64,000 nt of DNA from Streptomyces sp. SKN60 (lineage in GTDB: Bacteria; Actinomycetota; Actinomycetes; Streptomycetales; Streptomycetaceae): positions 28,669-92,668 of the forward strand of contig NZ_JAHTMW010000029.1 of assembly GCF_026236535.1 (NCBI RefSeq), in the 5' to 3' direction. Below the pieces are notes generated by a model that did not search any database, was not told where the DNA came from, and saw nothing but the letters and a program-made list of their open reading frames with translations. Made by a program: the position numbers and the translations under genes. Shown here piece by piece: positions 17,659 through 26,051 of this stretch. Position 1 is the stretch's first letter, and each line of letters starts with the position of its first letter.

Positions 17659-18957
17659 TTACTCCCCTTCAACACGCATGATGCTGGCGACACCGCGCAC
17701 GGTGTCGAGCTTGCGCAGCGCCTCGACGGTCCCGGAGAGGGCGGCGTCGGGCGCGCGGTGGGTGACGACGACGAGCGAAGCCTCGCCGTCGCCGTCCTGG
17801 CGACCGTGCTGGCGCACAGTGTCAATGGATACGCCGTGCTCGGCGAAGACCGTCGCGACCTGGGCGAGCACGCCCGGCTTGTCGGCCACGTCGAGACTGA
17901 TGTGGTACCGCGTCACCACGTCGCCCATGGGGCTCACGGGCAGCTGGGTGTACGCGGACTCGCCGGGGCCCGTCGCCTCGTTGAGACGGTTGCGGCAGAC
18001 GGCGACGACGTCGCCGAGGACGGCCGAGGCGGTCGGCGAGCCGCCGGCGCCCGGACCGTAGAACATGAGCCGCCCGGCGGCCTCCGCCTCGACGAAGACC
18101 GCGTTGTACGCCTCGCGGACCGAGGCGAGCGGGTGGCTGAGCGGGATCATCGCGGGGTGCACGCGCGCGGTGACGGACTCGCCGTCGGCGGCCCGCTCGC
18201 AGATCGCGAGCAGCTTGATGGTGCAGCCCATCTGCTTGGCGGAGGCGAAGTCGGCGGCGGTGACCTCGGTCATGCCCTCGCGGTAGACGTCGTCGAGACG
18301 CACGCGCGTGTGGAAGGCGATTCCGGCCAGGATCGCGGCCTTGGCGGCGGCGTCGAAGCCCTCGACGTCGGCGGTCGGGTCGGCCTCGGCGTACCCGAGC
18401 GCGGTGGCCTCGTCCAGGGCCTCGGAGTAGCCCGCCCCGGAGGTGTCCATCTTGTCGAGGATGAAGTTGGTCGTGCCGTTGACGATGCCCATCACCCGGT
18501 TGATCTTGTCGCCGGCGAGGGACTCGCGCAGCGGCCGGATCAGCGGGATGGCACCGGCAACGGCGGCCTCGTAGTAGAGGTCCTGGCCGCTCTCGATGGC
18601 GGCGGAGTGCAGGGCCGCGCCGTCCTGGGCGAGCAGCGCCTTGTTGGCGGAGACCACGGAGGCGCCGTGCTCGAAGGCGGTGGTGATGAGGGAGCGGGCC
18701 GGCTCGATGCCGCCGATGACCTCGATGACGACGTCGATGTCCCCGCGTTTCACGAGGGCGGTCGCGTCGGTGGTGATCAGCTCGGCGGGGACGCCGCCGC
18801 GCACCTTGTCGGGCCGGCGGACGGCCACGCCGGCGAGCTCGACCGGCGCGCCGATGCGCGCGGCGAGGTCGTCGGCGTGCGTCGTCATGATGCGCGCCAC
18901 CTCTGAGCCGACCACTCCACAGCCCAGCAGCGCCACCTTCAGCGGACGCGTACGCAT
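17659..18957 (-). CDS. hom: Homoserine dehydrogenase
   Basis: NAD(P)H-dependent reduction of aspartate semialdehyde to homoserine, the branch point to threonine and methionine. The 432 residues have the dinucleotide-binding GCGVVGSEVAR at the N-terminus, the catalytic core (GIVNGTTNFIL, LGYAEADPTADVEG) and a C-terminal ACT domain (HISLDVADKPGVLAQ), the usual site of threonine feedback inhibition. Of two adjacent ATGs the second (18957) has better spacing from GAGG. It is 175 nt after lysA and directly before thrC. Confidence 0.96.
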   Translation of the reverse strand: MRTRPLKVALLGCGVVGSEVARIMTTHADDLAARIGAPVELAGVAVRRPDKVRGGVPAELITTDATALVKRGDIDVVIEVIGGIEPARSLITTAFEHGASVVSANKALLAQDGAALHSAAIESGQDLYYEAAVAGAIPLIRPLRESLAGDKINRVMGIVNGTTNFILDKMDTSGAGYSEALDEATALGYAEADPTADVEGFDAAAKAAILAGIAFHTRVRLDDVYREGMTEVTAADFASAKQMGCTIKLLAICERAADGESVTARVHPAMIPLSHPLASVREAYNAVFVEAEAAGRLMFYGPGAGGSPTASAVLGDVVAVCRNRLNEATGPGESAYTQLPVSPMGDVVTRYHISLDVADKPGVLAQVATVFAEHGVSIDTVRQHGRQDGDGEASLVVVTHRAPDAALSGTVEALRKLDTVRGVASIMRVEGE

Positions 18958-19132
18958 CATCCGACCTCGTCTCTCGTACCTACTGATCCGTATCTCTACG
19001 GTCGTTTCCCTGGTGGGAGCTCCGGGGAATCTCCGGGGGATCCCCACGGTGGAACCAGTCTCACTCACCGGACGCCCGTTTCAGGGCATAGTCCGAATGG
19101 CGAGACATGGTTTCCATCACGTGACTATTTCA

Positions 19133-20524
19133 TCACCCGACGTCGAGACGCAGGAGATCTTCCTCCGTCTCGCGGCGCACGATGACGCGTGCTTCCCCGT
19201 CCCGTACGGCCACGACCGGCGGGCGCAGCGCGTGGTTGTAGTTGCTGGCCATGGAGCGGCAGTACGCGCCGGTCGCGGGCACCGCGATCAGGTCGCCAGG
19301 CGCGAGGTCGGCCGGCAGGAAGGCGTCGCGCACGACGATGTCGCCGCTCTCGCAGTGCTTGCCCACGACACGGGTCAGCATCGGTTCGGCGTCACTCGTA
19401 CGGGAGACCAGCGCGACGCTGTACTCGGCGTCGTACAGCGCGGTGCGGATGTTGTCCGACATGCCGCCGTCGACGGAGACATAGGTGCGCAGCCCCTCCA
19501 GCGGCTTGACCGTGCCCACCTCGTACAGGGTGAAGGCGGTGGGCCCGACGATGGCGCGGCCGGGCTCGACGGAGATGCGGGGGGTGCGGAGCCCGGCGGC
19601 CTCGCACTCGCGCGAGACGATCTCGGTGAGCGCCTTGGCGATGTGATGCGGCTCGCGCGGGTCGTCGTCGGAGGTGTACGCGATGCCGAGCCCACCCCCG
19701 AGGTCGATCTCGGGCAGCTCGACGCCGTGCTCGTCGCGCACCTCGGCGAGCAGCTGGACGACGCGCCGGGCGGACACCTCGAAGCCGGCCATGTCGAAGA
19801 TCTGGGACCCGATGTGGGAGTGGATCCCGATGAGTTCGAGACCGTCGAGGTTCAGCGCCCGCCGCACCGCCTCGGCGGCCTGTCCGCCGGCGAGCGCGAT
19901 GCCGAACTTCTGGTCCTCGTGGGCGGTGGCGATGAACTCGTGGGTGTGCGCCTCGACGCCGACGGTGACGCGGATCTGCACGCGCTGCCGCTTGCCGAGG
20001 GACTGCGCGATGTGCGCGACCCGCACGATCTCCTGGAAGGAGTCGAGCACGATCCGCCCGACGCCGGCCTCGACCGCGCGGTGGATCTCGTCCGTGCTCT
20101 TGTTGTTGCCGTGGAAGGCGATGCGCTCGGCCGGCATGCCGGCGGAGAGGGCGGTGGAGAGCTCGCCGCCGGAGCAGACGTCGAGGTTGAGCCCCTCTTC
20201 CTTGAGCCAGCGCACGACGGCGCGGGAGAGGAAGGCCTTGCCCGCGTAGAACACGTCGGCGTCCTTGCCGAAGGCGTCGGCCCAGGCGCGGCAGCGGGCG
20301 CGGAAGTCGTCCTCGTCGAGGAAGTAGGCGGGGGTGCCGAACTCCTCGCGGAGCCGGGTCACGGAGAGCCCGCCGACGGTGAGCTGCCCCTGCTCGTCCC
20401 GCTCGACGGTCCGGGACCAGACCTTGGGGTCGAGCCGGTTGAGGTCGGCGGGAGGCGCGGAGTAGTGCCCCTCGGGGAGGACGTCGGCGTGGCGGGGCCC
20501 GGCGGGGTGGGCGGAACGGCTCAT
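19133..20524 (-). CDS. lysA: Diaminopimelate decarboxylase
   Basis: PLP fold-type III enzyme that decarboxylates meso-diaminopimelate to lysine. The 463 residues carry the PLP lysine at about Lys96 (FYAGKAFLSR), the HIGSQIFD phosphate-site histidine, the glycine-rich LGGGLG and the C-terminal CESGDIV substrate cysteine loop. The true start is ATG at 20524 (MSRSAHPAG); a longer open frame upstream shadows the preceding gene. It follows nrtL by 13 nt, so the two are probably co-transcribed. Confidence 0.96.
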   Translation of the reverse strand: MSRSAHPAGPRHADVLPEGHYSAPPADLNRLDPKVWSRTVERDEQGQLTVGGLSVTRLREEFGTPAYFLDEDDFRARCRAWADAFGKDADVFYAGKAFLSRAVVRWLKEEGLNLDVCSGGELSTALSAGMPAERIAFHGNNKSTDEIHRAVEAGVGRIVLDSFQEIVRVAHIAQSLGKRQRVQIRVTVGVEAHTHEFIATAHEDQKFGIALAGGQAAEAVRRALNLDGLELIGIHSHIGSQIFDMAGFEVSARRVVQLLAEVRDEHGVELPEIDLGGGLGIAYTSDDDPREPHHIAKALTEIVSRECEAAGLRTPRISVEPGRAIVGPTAFTLYEVGTVKPLEGLRTYVSVDGGMSDNIRTALYDAEYSVALVSRTSDAEPMLTRVVGKHCESGDIVVRDAFLPADLAPGDLIAVPATGAYCRSMASNYNHALRPPVVAVRDGEARVIVRRETEEDLLRLDVG

Positions 20525-20537
20525 GTCTCTGCGTCTT

Positions 20538-21503
20538 TCAGATCTGGTCGGGTGCGCTGATGCCGAGCAGGGAGAGGCCACCGGCGAGCACCGTCCCGGC
20601 GGCTTCGGCGAGCGCGAGCCGGGAGCGGTGGGCGGCCGAGGGTTTCTCGTCGCCGAGGGGCAGGACGGTGTGCTGGTACGCGAGGAACGCGTCGGCGAGC
20701 CCCTCCAGGTGCCGGGCGACCCGGTCGGGGGCGCGGTGGCGGGCGGCGGAGGCGAGGACGTCGGGGTGGTCGCCGAGGAGGGTGAGGAGGTCGGGCGCGT
20801 CGACGGGTTCGGCGTACGCGGCGCTGATGCCGAGCTGTGCCCCGTTACGAAGGAGGGCTCGGCTCCTGGCATGGGCGTACCGCACCCGGAAGAGCGGATT
20901 GCGCTCGTGCTGGACGAGGAGCGGCGCGCCGGAGAGGGCCCGGTCGTGGGCGGCGGGCCGGAGGAGGGCCCAGCGGGCGGCGTCGGTGCCGAGGAGGTGA
21001 GGCTCGTACGGGGCGGGGAGCACCGGGATCCGCTCACCGGCGGGATCGAGGCGGGCGTCGGCCCCCTGGGAGCGGAGGAGCGCGAGGACGGTCTCGGTGA
21101 GGAGGCGGGCGCGGGGCTCGTCGGTGGCCCGGAGCCGGATGCGCTGCCCGGAGAGCAGAGAGGAGTGCCCGTACAAGGCGCCGGCAGCGAGGATCTCGCG
21201 CACGACCTGGTCCTGTCCCCCGTCCTCCAGGGTGAAGTTGAGGAACCCGGGCCCGGTGATGTCGACGGAGCGGACGCCGGGGCTGTCGTGGAGCCGTTCC
21301 TTCAGGATCGCGGCGACGGCGCGGGCGTCGAGCCCGGAGGGCCGGGCGAGGCTGAGCGCGACGCTGCTGGCGTAATCGCCGGTGCCGCCGGGCCGGGGCC
21401 GCTCGACCTTGACGCGCGCGGGCACACCGACCCGCAACGCACCCTCGTCGACCGCACGGCGCACGGCGTGCAGCACGGTGAGGGAGAGGTCCGCGGGGGT
21501 CAC
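20538..21503 (-). CDS. nrtL: Arginyl-tRNA-synthetase-related protein lacking the catalytic core (NrtL)
   Basis: A 321-residue protein built from the two ends of ArgS. The N-terminal additional domain (GDYASSVALSLARPSGLDAR, GPGFLNFTL) binds the tRNA elbow. The C-terminal DALR-type helical anticodon-binding domain (FRVRYAHARSRALLRN, ARHLEGLADAFLAYQHT) also remains. The catalytic Rossmann core with HIGH/KMSK-type signatures is absent; full ArgS is about 580 residues. It probably binds tRNA-Arg without charging it, but its role is unknown. It sits 13 nt before lysA, where corynebacteria carry full argS. Confidence 0.85.
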   Translation of the reverse strand: MTPADLSLTVLHAVRRAVDEGALRVGVPARVKVERPRPGGTGDYASSVALSLARPSGLDARAVAAILKERLHDSPGVRSVDITGPGFLNFTLEDGGQDQVVREILAAGALYGHSSLLSGQRIRLRATDEPRARLLTETVLALLRSQGADARLDPAGERIPVLPAPYEPHLLGTDAARWALLRPAAHDRALSGAPLLVQHERNPLFRVRYAHARSRALLRNGAQLGISAAYAEPVDAPDLLTLLGDHPDVLASAARHRAPDRVARHLEGLADAFLAYQHTVLPLGDEKPSAAHRSRLALAEAAGTVLAGGLSLLGISAPDQI

Positions 21504-21581
21504 GGGACAAGCCTAGGGGAGGAGGGGGGTACGAACGCGAACGGGTTTCGGCATGTGGGCGGTGGGGGGCCGGCCCCGCGG

Positions 21582-22052
21582 TCAGGCTTCTCCGGCGCAG
21601 CGGCTCGAACTCACTGCGGGCGGCTCCTCGGCGCCGTCCTGCCCCTGCCCACCGCCCGCTCCCCCACCGTCCCGCGGCCCGCGCCGCTCCCGGTGCATGA
21701 GCTGCCGCACGACCCGCACCAGCTCGGCCGGCTCGAAGGGCTTGGCGAGGAACGCGTCGACCCCGGAGAGGCCGCCGCCGTCCGTGTCGTACTCGGTGCA
21801 GGCACTGATGATCGCCACCGGCAGATCTCTGGTCCGCGGATCCTCCCGCAGCCGCGCGGCGGTCTTCAGCCCGTCGAGCCGGGGCATGACGACGTCCAGG
21901 GTGACGACATCAGGACAGACCTCATGCACGACATCCAGACACTCGGCACCATCGGCCGCGGTCACCACCTCGAACCCCTCGAGTTCGAGATTGACCCTGA
22001 TCAGCTGGCGGATCACCCGGTTGTCATCCACAACCAGCACCCGCCCGGACAC
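21582..22052 (-). CDS. Single-domain response regulator
   Basis: A CheY-like receiver with no output domain; 156 residues. Phospho-acceptor Asp53 lies in TLDVVMPRLDG, the acidic pair is Asp9-Asp10 (VLVVDDNRVIRQL), the conserved Ser/Thr is Ser83 and the Lys is Lys104 in AKPFEP. The C-terminal 35 residues are a flexible Gly/Gln-rich tail. GTG at 22052 is preferred for spacing; GTG at 22061 is possible. No histidine kinase is adjacent. It is 78 nt upstream of nrtL and convergent with nothing; the tRNA-Arg gene is divergent. Confidence 0.85.
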   Translation of the reverse strand: MSGRVLVVDDNRVIRQLIRVNLELEGFEVVTAADGAECLDVVHEVCPDVVTLDVVMPRLDGLKTAARLREDPRTRDLPVAIISACTEYDTDGGGLSGVDAFLAKPFEPAELVRVVRQLMHRERRGPRDGGGAGGGQGQDGAEEPPAVSSSRCAGEA

Positions 22053-22219
22053 GCCTGACACACCTCGAGAGTAGGACCCGCGCAGCCACTGCGTCCGGCT
22101 TTTGCCCACTTCTGACCCGTGCGAGGGACCCCCACCCCGGTGACGCCCCGGAAATACCTGTTCACAGGCACACTCCGAGAGCTGGTAGTGTTCTTCCCGT
22201 CGCCGCGACAAGCGGTGAG

Positions 22220-22291
22220 GCCCCCGTAGCTCAGGGGATAGAGCAACGGCCTCCGGAGCCGTGTGCGCAGGTTCGAATCCTGCCGGGGGCA
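22220..22291 (+). tRNA. tRNA-Arg (anticodon CCG)
   Basis: Complete cloverleaf: acceptor GCCCCCG/CGGGGGC, D arm GCTC/GAGC, anticodon stem ACGGC/GCCGT with loop CTCCGGA (anticodon CCG) and T arm CAGG-TTCGAAT-CCTG. The CCA end is not encoded. It reads the CGG codon. Confidence 0.97.
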
Positions 22292-22311
22292 CTTCGCAGA
22301 AGTGCCAGACA

Positions 22312-22347
22312 GACCCCGTGATCAGCGGAAACGCTGAGGACGGGGTC
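22312..22347 (+). terminator. Terminator after tRNA-Arg
   Basis: Two-part stem gaccccgt...acggggtc with an inner tcagcg-gaaa-cgctga stem and a following ttgtt, 20 nt after the tRNA. Confidence 0.8.
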
Positions 22348-22675
22348 TTGTTGTATGTGCGGGCGTGTGCCGCCCTGAGCGGCTGTATGACGGGGGCCCG
22401 CGGCCTATTCGAACTCGCCGCCGTCGGAGCGCTCACCAACGGCGGTGTCGTCCAGCGCCGTCGTCGCCCAGTGAGGTGCGGACCTGTCCGGGGCGGGCGG
22501 GTCTGATGCGGAACTCATCGCGATCAAGGGTGCGGGTGGGGCTGTGGATCCGCCGGTCTCCAGCGGCGAGCGGCCCACCGTCAGGTCATGGACTCCTCAG
22601 ACGAGGTGGCCGCTACAAGGGCAGATCGGTTCTCGGGCAGCCTGTCGAGGCCCAGCGAGCCCGCTTGCCGCTCGC
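22348..22675. other. Gap between tRNA-Arg and an accessory gene
   Basis: 328 nt with no supportable gene. Open frames here on both strands have no ribosome site or family likeness. I looked for a second copy of the tRNA 3' end as an attachment site and saw none in the window. Confidence 0.4.
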
Positions 22676-23929
22676 TCAGCCTTCCGCGTCCCGTTCCTCC
22701 TCACCCGCACGCAGACGACGGGCTCGATCGGCGATGCCGCTGGAGAGCTTCCCCTTCACCGAACTGGCCCGGTCGAGGGTCCCGTTGCCGAGATTTCTGG
22801 CGGCTACGACGCCCTTCGCACCGGTCTCAAGCGCCTTGTCCCTCGCCTCCGCCGCCGCGGCCACCCATCGTCTCGTCTCCGACGCCTGGCGACCGGACTC
22901 GATCCCGAGCCGCCCGTGGAAGTCGTGCACGCCGACCACGACCTGGTTGCTCGACTGGACCACGGCCGGGGACTTGGCCGGGTGCAGCAGCACCTTCGCG
23001 TTGGCCTCGTCGGCGGCCGCGTTCATCCGGGCCACCAGCCGCTCGGTGCTCCGCGAGATGAGCTCCAGCCGACTCCGCCGGGCGATCCGGATCCCGTCGC
23101 GATGCCGGTCCAGCTCCTCCGGAGTCGCATCCATCACCCGGTCGAGTTCGAGCACGGCGACCGCGTCCTGGAGCTGGAAGCAACGAGCCAGAACGGCGAG
23201 CCACTGCCGAGCCTTGGCCTCGGCTTCCTCGGCCGCCGCGGCGAGCTCACCGATCTTGGCCTTCTGTTCCATCTTCTCCGCGAGCGCGTCGAGCCGGCGG
23301 AGCGCGTACACCTGGGTCGTCGCGATCGTCTCCGGCGTGGCCTGCACCTTCGACCAGGTGATGTCGGAGACCCTGCCCACCTCGTCCCGGATGGTCATGG
23401 CGTCGGTGATCACGAGCTCCGCTCCGATCATCTTCGCCACGGCTTCGTCCTCCTGGGCGCGGAGCACGTCGACGAGCTTCTCGTCGATGGCGGCGAGATA
23501 GTCGGTGATCTCGTCCATGGTCTGCTGCATGGCGAGCTGTGCCATGAGCGCCGCGGCGTTGGCCAGTTGCGCCGGGTTGCCCCGCAGTGGTCCCGAATCC
23601 TTCGCGAATTCGACGAATCCCTTGATCTGGCCCTTGGGCCCCTTCAGCACTCCTGTGCTGAGACCCGTCTCGGCGCTCTTCCTCAGCCCGAGCTTGTCGA
23701 TCCGCTGCGCGGACTCTTTGGTCAGCTTCACCCAACGGCTCGACTGGGCGGCGATGTCGGAGCCCGCCTGCGCGGCTCCGGCCGCGTTACCGAGGGCGGA
23801 CCGGAACGGACGCCGTCGCAGGGCCTGCGACGGCAGCCCTTCGGTGACGAGGAAGCGTTCGACCGCTGCCTGATCCCCGATGACCGCCAGGCCGTCGCCG
23901 TCCCTGATCAGCTCGATCTCGTCATCCAT
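22676..23929 (-). CDS. Unrecognised mostly helical protein
   Basis: A 417-residue protein I do not recognise. It starts MDDEIELIRDGDGLAVIGD, after a strong GAAGGAG site. It is soluble, with no signal peptide or membrane segment, and mostly predicted helical. Long Ala/Glu/Lys-rich stretches at about residues 215-260 (EKMEQKAKIGELAAAAEE) resemble coiled coil. The C-terminus is basic (ADRARRLRAGEEERD). An N-terminal loop RRRPFRSALGNAAG could be membrane- or nucleic-acid-facing. It stands alone between tRNA-Arg and the marR locus, so it is probably an accessory gene. Confidence 0.75.
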   Translation of the reverse strand: MDDEIELIRDGDGLAVIGDQAAVERFLVTEGLPSQALRRRPFRSALGNAAGAAQAGSDIAAQSSRWVKLTKESAQRIDKLGLRKSAETGLSTGVLKGPKGQIKGFVEFAKDSGPLRGNPAQLANAAALMAQLAMQQTMDEITDYLAAIDEKLVDVLRAQEDEAVAKMIGAELVITDAMTIRDEVGRVSDITWSKVQATPETIATTQVYALRRLDALAEKMEQKAKIGELAAAAEEAEAKARQWLAVLARCFQLQDAVAVLELDRVMDATPEELDRHRDGIRIARRSRLELISRSTERLVARMNAAADEANAKVLLHPAKSPAVVQSSNQVVVGVHDFHGRLGIESGRQASETRRWVAAAAEARDKALETGAKGVVAARNLGNGTLDRASSVKGKLSSGIADRARRLRAGEEERDAEG

Positions 23930-24418
23930 GGTCACTCCTTCGTCGCGGCCCGGACCGGGTGCTCTCCTCCGGTCCGGGCCGCATGGGCGGTGGCGCGCGT
24001 CAGGCTTCCGGGTGGTGAGGGCCGTGGCCCCAGGGGCAGGGTGAGGACGGAGGCGCGGTTCTCGCCGTCCACGAGGGGCGTCGTCAGGCCGACGCCGGCC
24101 GCCGCCATACGGTCGTTCTCGGTGAGGACGAGGGCCTTGGTGCGGCAGGTACCGTGCCTGGCCTCGCCCTTCCGCACGGTGTGGCGGAGGTGTCGAGACT
24201 GCGGTCGATGTCGTCGCGGTTGATCCCGCAGAGGTGGAAGGAGAGGGCGTCGAGCCGGAACCGCCCCGCGATCATCTGCGTCGCCAAGCCCGTTCTTCCC
24301 TTGCGCATTCGCGTGGCCCGTGCGGGCACACGATTCCCCATCGGAGATCGCCCACACGGCACGATGCGGACAGACCCCATCCCCGCGCGCAGCGTATACG
24401 ACAACCTCAATTCAAGTG
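23930..24418 (-). other. Gene-poor stretch, possible gene remnant
   Basis: About 490 nt upstream of the 417-residue gene without a convincing complete gene. Two overlapping minus-strand frames (24084-24357 and 23932-24150) could be pieces of one broken gene: a segment around RFRLDALSFHLCGINRDD in one frame and RTKALVLTENDRMAAAG in the other. Neither has a clear start or a known family. It may equally be leader and promoter DNA of the gene downstream. Confidence 0.25.
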
Positions 24419-24457
24419 AGAGGAAGGCCCGTTGACACAGCCAACGGGCCTTCCTCT
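24419..24457. terminator. Perfect bidirectional terminator hairpin
   Basis: A 16-bp perfect stem (arms 24419-24434 and 24442-24457, 7-nt loop acacagc). Located 20 nt after the marR stop, it probably terminates marR on the minus strand. Confidence 0.8.
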
Positions 24458-24477
24458 TCACGATCCCCGGGGTCAGA

Positions 24478-24933
24478 TCAGCCCAGCCGGAGTTCCTGTT
24501 GGGCGTGGGCCACGCGGAAGAGGGCCTCCGCGATGGTGGTGGATTCGTCGTCGGTGAGGTGGCGGGAGAAGTGTTCCCAGATGCCGGCCATGTAGGCGGG
24601 GGCCGTGGCGTGGATGGCGGCGCGGCCGGCTTCGGTGATGGTGGCCCAGGTGACGCGTTTGTCCGTGGGGTCCGGGCGCTTGGTGACCAGGCCTGATCGG
24701 GCCATCTCGTCGACCAGGCGACTGACGCGGGTGCGGCTGAGGACGACCCGTTCGGCTACCTCCTGCATGCGCAGGCCCTGGTCGCCGCCGCTCCTGACTT
24801 CCAGGAGGACGTCGTACCAGGTCAGCGGGATGGTGCCATTGCGCGCCACATCACTCTCGATGGCGCGCACGGCGGCGCTGTGGGCGAGAAGCAGGGCTCG
24901 CCAGGCCTCGAGTCGGTGCTCACCTTCGTTCAC
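24478..24933 (-). CDS. MarR-family transcriptional regulator
   Basis: A 151-residue winged-helix regulator that likely represses the divergent rhodanese-YceI genes. The core is clear: the helix-turn-helix LRMQEVAERVVLSRTRVSRLVDEM region and the wing RPDPTDKRVTWATITEAG (DxRxx.xxLT type). GTG at 24933 gives the usual length. An in-frame extension upstream runs through the operator repeats and would be unusual. No redox-sensing cysteine is present in the N-terminal helix, arguing against an OhrR-type peroxide sensor. Confidence 0.9.
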   Translation of the reverse strand: MNEGEHRLEAWRALLLAHSAAVRAIESDVARNGTIPLTWYDVLLEVRSGGDQGLRMQEVAERVVLSRTRVSRLVDEMARSGLVTKRPDPTDKRVTWATITEAGRAAIHATAPAYMAGIWEHFSRHLTDDESTTIAEALFRVAHAQQELRLG

Positions 24934-24958
24934 AGGGACGAGTGTAACGGGACTTGCG

Positions 24959-25003
24959 TGCGTGCGCACGCATTGATTAATGTGTGTGCGGACGCACTGA
25001 TTA
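24959..25003. promoter_or_regulatory. Two repeated operator-like sites between marR and the rhodanese gene
   Basis: Two 18-nt direct repeats, gtgcgcacgcattgatta (24962-24979) and gtgcggacgcactgatta (24986-25003), differ at two positions and start 24 nt apart. Each contains an inverted repeat of form GTGCG-NN-CGCAY; the first extends to a perfect 14-bp palindrome at 24959-24972. The position in the marR/rhodanese divergent gap fits binding by the neighbouring MarR protein. Confidence 0.7.
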
Positions 25004-25027
25004 GCCACTCATGCTGGAGGCACGGAC

Positions 25028-25357
25028 ATGGTCCAGAAGATCACCCGCGACGAGCTGCAGAAGAAGATCGACGAGGGCCTGGTGACGGTCGTCGAGGCGC
25101 TGCCGCTGTCGTACTACGCCGACAAGCACCTCCCCGGCGCCCTCAACCTGCCGCTCGACCAGGTGGACGAGCTGTCCCCGACCCTGCTCCCGAACAAGGA
25201 CGCGGCGATCGTCACCTACTGCGCCGACGGCCCCTGCCCCAACTCGGGCATCGCCGCCGAGCGTCTGGTGGAGCTCGGCTACACCGACGTGCGCGAGTAC
25301 TACGAGGGCAAGGCCGACTGGGTCGAGGCCGGCCTGCCGACCGAGTCCGGCGCCTGA
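25028..25357 (+). CDS. Rhodanese-like domain protein
   Basis: A single rhodanese domain of 109 residues, a candidate sulfurtransferase acting on a thiosulfate- or persulfide-like donor. The active-site loop is TYCADGPCPNS, where the first Cys is the expected nucleophile, and LPGALNLPLDQ is the typical preceding motif. The ATG follows GGAGG at 7 nt. It opens a two-gene unit with YceI (48-nt gap) under the MarR-type repeats. Confidence 0.9.
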   Translation: MVQKITRDELQKKIDEGLVTVVEALPLSYYADKHLPGALNLPLDQVDELSPTLLPNKDAAIVTYCADGPCPNSGIAAERLVELGYTDVREYYEGKADWVEAGLPTESGA

Positions 25358-25405
25358 GACCGCCGGTCTCCGACCTCCGACCTCCGAACAGAGGACGCGA
25401 CTGAC

Positions 25406-25975
25406 ATGACCACTTCCCCGACTCGTACCGTCGACGGCGTGGAGCTGCCCGCCGTCGGCACCTGGAAGATCGACCCGGGCCACGCCGAGGTCGGCTTCCT
25501 CGGTCGCCACTTCATGCTGACCAAGGTCCGCGGCCGGTTCACCGGCGTCGACGCCACCATCGAGATCGGCGAGCGGCCCGAGGACAGCAAGGTCACCGCC
25601 GTCATCGACATGGCGAGCGTGGACAGCGGCGACCAGACCCGCGACGACCACCTGCGCTCGGGCGACTTCTTCGACGTGGAGAAGTTCCCGAAGGCCACCT
25701 TCACCTCCACCCGGGTGACCTGGGACGGCAAGCGCGGCACCCTCAGTGGCGACCTCACCATCAAGGACGTCACCAAGCCGGTGACCCTGGAGGTCGACTA
25801 CCTCGGGCACGCCCGCGACCCGTGGGGCAACGACCGTACGGTCTTCTCCGCCCACGGCAAGGTCAACCGCGAGGACTGGGGCCTGACCTGGAACATGGTC
25901 CTGGACTCCGGCGGCATCCTCGTCTCCAAGGAGATCGAGCTGTCCCTGGAGCTCGAGGCGATCAAGGAGAACTGA
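25406..25975 (+). CDS. YceI-family lipid-binding-like protein
   Basis: A 189-residue lipocalin-like protein of the YceI family, whose members bind isoprenoid lipids. Motifs include GTWKIDPGHAEVGFLGRH, SGDFFDVEKFPKATFTS and GNDRTVFSAHGKVNREDWGL. There is no signal peptide, so it is predicted cytoplasmic, unlike periplasmic E. coli YceI. MarR-rhodanese-YceI neighbourhoods are common in actinobacteria, and the set probably reacts to oxidative or electrophile stress; this is inference. Confidence 0.92.
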   Translation: MTTSPTRTVDGVELPAVGTWKIDPGHAEVGFLGRHFMLTKVRGRFTGVDATIEIGERPEDSKVTAVIDMASVDSGDQTRDDHLRSGDFFDVEKFPKATFTSTRVTWDGKRGTLSGDLTIKDVTKPVTLEVDYLGHARDPWGNDRTVFSAHGKVNREDWGLTWNMVLDSGGILVSKEIELSLELEAIKEN

Positions 25976-25995
25976 CCTCCTGACGCCCGGCCACG

Positions 25996-26035
25996 AAGGG
26001 CCTCGGTCGTGCCTGCTCGCACGGCCGAGGCCCTT
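25996..26035 (+). terminator. Terminator after the YceI gene
   Basis: A 17-bp stem with one G-T pair, arms 25996-26012 and 26019-26035, loop ctgctc. It lies 20 nt after the stop and can serve the convergent tetR gene as well. Confidence 0.8.
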
Positions 26036-26051
26036 GCCTCGCGCCGCGCGC

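Noticed and set aside
22220..22291. tRNA-Arg as an att site of an integrated element
   Set aside because: No second copy of the tRNA 3' end and no integrase or excisionase gene in the window.
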